This document shows positions 13,872 to 17,172 of a stretch of DNA of 17,172 nucleotides, piece after piece; positions within the stretch are counted from its first letter, which is position 1, and every line of letters starts with the position of its first letter. A program made the translations under genes and the position numbers. A model generated the notes under the pieces. It had not been told where the DNA came from. It saw only the letters and a list, made by a program, of their open reading frames with translations, and ran no database searches. This stretch comes from Polyangium jinanense. GTDB lineage: Bacteria; Myxococcota; Polyangia; Polyangiales; Polyangiaceae. The stretch is from the NCBI RefSeq assembly GCF_028435365.1, contig NZ_JAGTJJ010000112.1, forward strand, positions 1 to 17,172, in the 5' to 3' direction.

Positions 13872-16800
13872 ATGGAGGGCATGCCGAAGCGGTCCTCGGT
13901 CATCCCCAGGCCGACGGTGAAGGCGCCCAACCCCTCGCTGCCCAAGGGTGGCGGTGCCGTGCGCGGGCTCGGGGAGAAGTTCAACGCGAACCTCGCCGTG
14001 GGCACGGGCACGTTCAACGTCCCGATCGCGACGACGCCTTGCAGGGGCCTCACGCCCGAGCTCGCGCTCACCTACGACTCGGGGACCGGGAACGGCCCCT
14101 TTGGCGTCGGTTGGCACCTCTCGGTCCCGTCGATCACACGCAAGACGGACAAGGGCCTGCCCGAATACACCGATCACTGGGACACGGACACGTTCATCCT
14201 CTCCGGCGCCGAGGATCTCGTTCCGGTGCTCGGTCCGGATGGGAAGAAGCTGATCACCACCGAGCAGGGCCGGAGGATCCAACGCTACCAGCCTCGCGTC
14301 GAGGGGACCTTCGCCCGCGTCGAGCGCATCACCGAGGCGGGCGCCTATTACTGGCAGGTGATCACGAAGGACAACATTCGGCACATCTACGGCAAGTCGA
14401 AGACTGCCCGGGTTGCCGATGCATTGTACACAGACCGGATCTTCACCTGGCTCCTCGAGCGCACGGAGGACGCGCGGGGAAACATCATTCAGTACGAATA
14501 CAAGGCCGAAGACCTAGCGAGCGTGCCGAAGTCTCTCCACGAGAAGCACCGGCACGAGGAGCCCAAGCTCTTCTCGAACAGCTACTTGAAGCGCATTCGG
14601 TACGGGAACAAGAAGCCCGGCGAGGCCGACGACTTCTACTTCCAGGTCGTCTTCGACTACGGCGAGCACGCCGCCGAGGCCCCGACACCGGAGGAGGTGA
14701 AGCCGTGGCCCTGCCGAAAGGACCCGTTTTCGACCTACAGGGCCACCTTCGAGATCCGCGCCTACCGCCTTTGCCGGCGCGTGCTGATCTTCCACCACAT
14801 CCCCGAACTCGGCGCGGAGCCGGTGCTCGTGCGCTCGACGGACTTCGCCTATGCGGAGGCGCCGACGCTCTCGCAGCTCGTCGCGGTCACGCAGTCGGGG
14901 TACATCCAGAAGAACTGCGGCTACGCGAAGAAGTCGCTGCCGCCGCTCGAGCTCGGCTACTCCCTGCCCGAGCTCCATACCGAGGTACATACCGTCGACC
15001 CGGAGTACACCGCGGACCTCGGCAACGTCGACGGCAAGCGGGCACGGTGGGTTGATCTCGAAGGCGAGGGGCTGCCCGGTGTTCTTGTCCAGCACGGCGA
15101 GGGCCTGTTCTACAAGCAGAACCTTGGCGACGCCGAGCTTGCGTCGGCCAGGCAGCTCATGCGCCGTCCCAATGCCCTTACACCCACCATGGGCCGCACG
15201 GAGCTTCTGGATCTCGAGCACGAAGGCCGTCCGAGCCTCGTGTTCTTCAATAGGACCGGCTCAGGTGCTCACGAGCGCACCGAGGATGGCGAATGGGGGC
15301 CGTTCATGCCCTTCTCCTCCCATCCGAACATCCCCTGGAACGATCCGGGCGTGCGCTTCATCGACATCACCGGCGACGGCCAGCAGGACATCATCTTCAC
15401 GAGCGGGCACGTGCACATCTGGTTTCCCTCGCTCGGCAAGAACGGCTGGGGGCCGCCGCGCAATCTGCCGATGGTCTTCGACGAGGACCTGGCGCCAACG
15501 GAGGTGTACCGGGACAATCGAGGCATCGTCTTCGTCGCGGACATGACCGGCGACGGCATGCCCGACATCGTGCGGATCAAGAACGGCAGCATCTGCTACT
15601 GGCCAAACCGTGGGCTCGGGCGGCTGGGGCCCAAGGTGGAGATGAGCAACGCGCCGCGGTTCGATGACCCGCTCCGCTTCGATCCTCGGCGCATCCGGCT
15701 CGCGGACATCGACGGCTCGGGGACCACGGACATTCTCTACATCGGCGCCGACGGGATCCAGATCGCCTTCAACCAGGCGGGCAATGGCTGGAGCAAGGTC
15801 GAGAAGCTGCCGGGGTTCCCCACGGCAGACCTCGGGTCGCCGATCTCGGTGCTCGACTTCTTGGGCACGGGGACGGCCTGCATCGTCTGGTCCTCGCCCT
15901 GGAAGGGCGTGGCGCAGCCGCCGATGCGGTACATCGATCTCTTGGGCTCGAAGAAGCCGTACTTGCTCACCTCGGTGAAGAACAACCTCGGGGCGGAGAC
16001 GAAGCTCGAGTACGCGCCCTCGACGAAGTTCTACTTGGAGGACTTGAAGAACGGGACGCCCTGGGTCACGCGACTGCCCTTCCCGGTGCATGTACTCGCC
16101 CGCGTCGAGACCCACGACGCCGTGAGCGGCACGAAGTTCGTCAGTACATACAATTACCACCACGGCTACTACGACAGCGCGGAGAAGGAGTTCAGGGGGT
16201 TTGGCCTCGTAGAACAATGGGACGCTGAATCGTTCTCCGAGAACGAGCTCCACCTCCCCCCGGTCCTGACGAAGACGTGGTTTCACACGGGCGCGTTCCT
16301 CGAGAAGGAGCGGATCGAGGAGCAGTTCGCGAGGGAGTACTACGCGCTCGACACTCAGGCGCCTGTACTTCCTGACGCCGTTCTTCCGCACGGTATGAGC
16401 CCGAGGGAGGCACGGGAGGCGGCGCGGGCCCTCAAGGGCCAGATGTTGCGAGAGGAGGTCTACGGGCTCGACGGCTCGCCGCAGCAACAACACCCGTACC
16501 TCGTCACCTCGGCCAGCCACGAGCTCCGCAAGCTGCAACCGGCCACGGACAAGGCGCACGCGGTCTTCTTCCCGTACGTCCGGGAGAAGATCGAGGCCCA
16601 CTACGAGCGGGATCCGAAGGATACGCGCGTCGTCCACACCCTGGCGCTCGAGGTGGATGCCTTCGGGCATGTGATCCGCTCCGCGACAGTGGCCTACGCC
16701 CGCCGGAACATGGAGCTGCCCGAGCAGGGGCTGCTCGCCACGATCACCGAGGCCACGGTGGCGAACGAGCCCAGCGCGCCGGGCTTCTACCGCCTCGGGG

Positions 16801-17172
16801 TGCCCCTCGAGACCCGGACGTACGAGCTCACGGGCCTGCCGAAGGCGCAGAGCGCGTGCCTGCCCTTCGCCAGCGTCCTCGCCTCGGTGAACAACGCGAC
16901 GCCCATCCCCTACGAGGCCACCCCCGATGGCAGCCTCCAGAAGCGCCTCGTCGAGCACGTGAGGCACCTCTACTGGGACAGCTCGACCCTGGCCGGCCCG
17001 CTGCCTCTCGGGGCCGGGGACGGGCTTGCGCTGCCCTACGAGACGTACGCCGCCGCCTTCACCCCGGCACTGCTCGCCAAGGCCTACGGCTCCCGCGTCA
17101 CGCCGCAGCTCCTCGCCGAGGGCGGGTACGTCGAGCAAGACGGCTTGTTCTGGATCCGGAGTGGACGGGAGA
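13872..17172 (+). CDS. Tc toxin subunit B (TcB, SpvB/TcaC type), 3' end beyond window
   Basis: TcB forms half of the cocoon that encloses the toxic C-terminal fragment, and its beta-propeller docks onto TcA. About 1100 residues are visible with no stop through 17172. The SpvB N-terminal domain begins near residue 23 (LPKGGGAVRGLGEKFNANLA), with LTYDSGTGNGPFGVGWHLSV following. FG-GAP-type propeller repeats are DITGDGQQDIIF (about 496), DMTGDGMPDIVR (about 553), DIDGSGTTDILY (about 609) and a degenerate DFLGTGTACIVW (about 659). The TcB middle/N domain follows (TSVKNNLGAETKLEYAPSTK near 696; YYDSAEKEFRGFGLVEQWD near 765), then middle/C (GQMLREEVYGLDGSP near 853). An AGGGGG lies 7-8 bases before ATG 13872, inside the TcA stop region. 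Only two bases separate the genes, so they are co-transcribed and probably translationally coupled. Whether a TcC/Rhs core is fused at the 3' end cannot be seen. Confidence 0.95.
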   Translation, partial: MEGMPKRSSVIPRPTVKAPNPSLPKGGGAVRGLGEKFNANLAVGTGTFNVPIATTPCRGLTPELALTYDSGTGNGPFGVGWHLSVPSITRKTDKGLPEYTDHWDTDTFILSGAEDLVPVLGPDGKKLITTEQGRRIQRYQPRVEGTFARVERITEAGAYYWQVITKDNIRHIYGKSKTARVADALYTDRIFTWLLERTEDARGNIIQYEYKAEDLASVPKSLHEKHRHEEPKLFSNSYLKRIRYGNKKPGEADDFYFQVVFDYGEHAAEAPTPEEVKPWPCRKDPFSTYRATFEIRAYRLCRRVLIFHHIPELGAEPVLVRSTDFAYAEAPTLSQLVAVTQSGYIQKNCGYAKKSLPPLELGYSLPELHTEVHTVDPEYTADLGNVDGKRARWVDLEGEGLPGVLVQHGEGLFYKQNLGDAELASARQLMRRPNALTPTMGRTELLDLEHEGRPSLVFFNRTGSGAHERTEDGEWGPFMPFSSHPNIPWNDPGVRFIDITGDGQQDIIFTSGHVHIWFPSLGKNGWGPPRNLPMVFDEDLAPTEVYRDNRGIVFVADMTGDGMPDIVRIKNGSICYWPNRGLGRLGPKVEMSNAPRFDDPLRFDPRRIRLADIDGSGTTDILYIGADGIQIAFNQAGNGWSKVEKLPGFPTADLGSPISVLDFLGTGTACIVWSSPWKGVAQPPMRYIDLLGSKKPYLLTSVKNNLGAETKLEYAPSTKFYLEDLKNGTPWVTRLPFPVHVLARVETHDAVSGTKFVSTYNYHHGYYDSAEKEFRGFGLVEQWDAESFSENELHLPPVLTKTWFHTGAFLEKERIEEQFAREYYALDTQAPVLPDAVLPHGMSPREAREAARALKGQMLREEVYGLDGSPQQQHPYLVTSASHELRKLQPATDKAHAVFFPYVREKIEAHYERDPKDTRVVHTLALEVDAFGHVIRSATVAYARRNMELPEQGLLATITEATVANEPSAPGFYRLGVPLETRTYELTGLPKAQSACLPFASVLASVNNATPIPYEATPDGSLQKRLVEHVRHLYWDSSTLAGPLPLGAGDGLALPYETYAAAFTPALLAKAYGSRVTPQLLAEGGYVEQDGLFWIRSGRE

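Noticed and set aside
14039..15055. Plus-strand 338-codon frame within the TcB gene
   Set aside because: It is an out-of-frame reading, Arg/Pro/Ala-rich; the TcB frame carries all conserved motifs.
15261..17138. 625-codon minus-strand frame
   Set aside because: It is antisense to the TcB propeller and middle domains, Arg/Leu/Glu-rich, with no recognisable motif.
1..17172. CRISPR arrays, tRNA or rRNA genes, insertion sequences
   Set aside because: No regularly spaced direct repeats, cloverleaf-like segments, rRNA-like conserved stretches, or transposase motifs were seen on either strand.

Overview
The window is GC-rich, gene-dense bacterial DNA. The mix of an enhancer-binding (sigma-54) activator, a divergent HU-like protein, an ATP-grasp protein and very large high-GC toxin genes suggests a soil proteobacterium-like organism, most plausibly a myxobacterium (Myxococcota). 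This is inferred from composition and gene style; no rRNA or marker gene is present to confirm it.

Layout. Bases 1-307 hold no convincing long gene but are dense in inverted repeats: four hairpins, the last a strong terminator, and a 31-codon minus-strand ORF whose ribosome binding site and start lie inside a hairpin. Bases 308-925 (minus) encode a possible membrane-anchored protein of unknown function, divergent from an HU/IHF-like DNA-binding protein (974-1354, plus). A two-gene minus-strand operon (2829 down to 1637) encodes a putative helix-turn-helix protein and a small basic protein with overlapping start and stop codons, ending in a terminator at 1521-1544. Divergent from it is a sigma-54 activator (3024-4460) whose base composition is visibly poorer in GC than its neighbours. 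A same-strand pair follows: an ATP-grasp ligase-like protein (4522-5310) and an M28 zinc aminopeptidase-like protein (5349-6245).

The main content is a Tc (ABC) toxin locus. A complete single-chain TcA-type subunit of 2450 residues (6517-13869) has two N-terminal beta-sandwich domains, the VRP1 region, a neuraminidase-like region, a pore/coiled-coil region and a C-terminal TcB-binding domain. Two bases downstream begins a TcB-type subunit (SpvB domain, FG-GAP propeller repeats, TcB middle domains), open through the last base of the window (about 1100 residues seen). In characterised Tc toxins, TcA forms the pentameric injection channel and TcB-TcC forms the cocoon holding the toxic C-terminal fragment. 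The TcC/Rhs core and the toxic tip, if present, lie beyond 17172.

Between the peptidase and TcA (6246-6516) there is what looks like the orphaned C-terminal tail of another protein, a perfect hairpin and a weak sigma-54-like -24/-12 match. The last raises, without proving, the possibility that the upstream activator controls the toxin genes.
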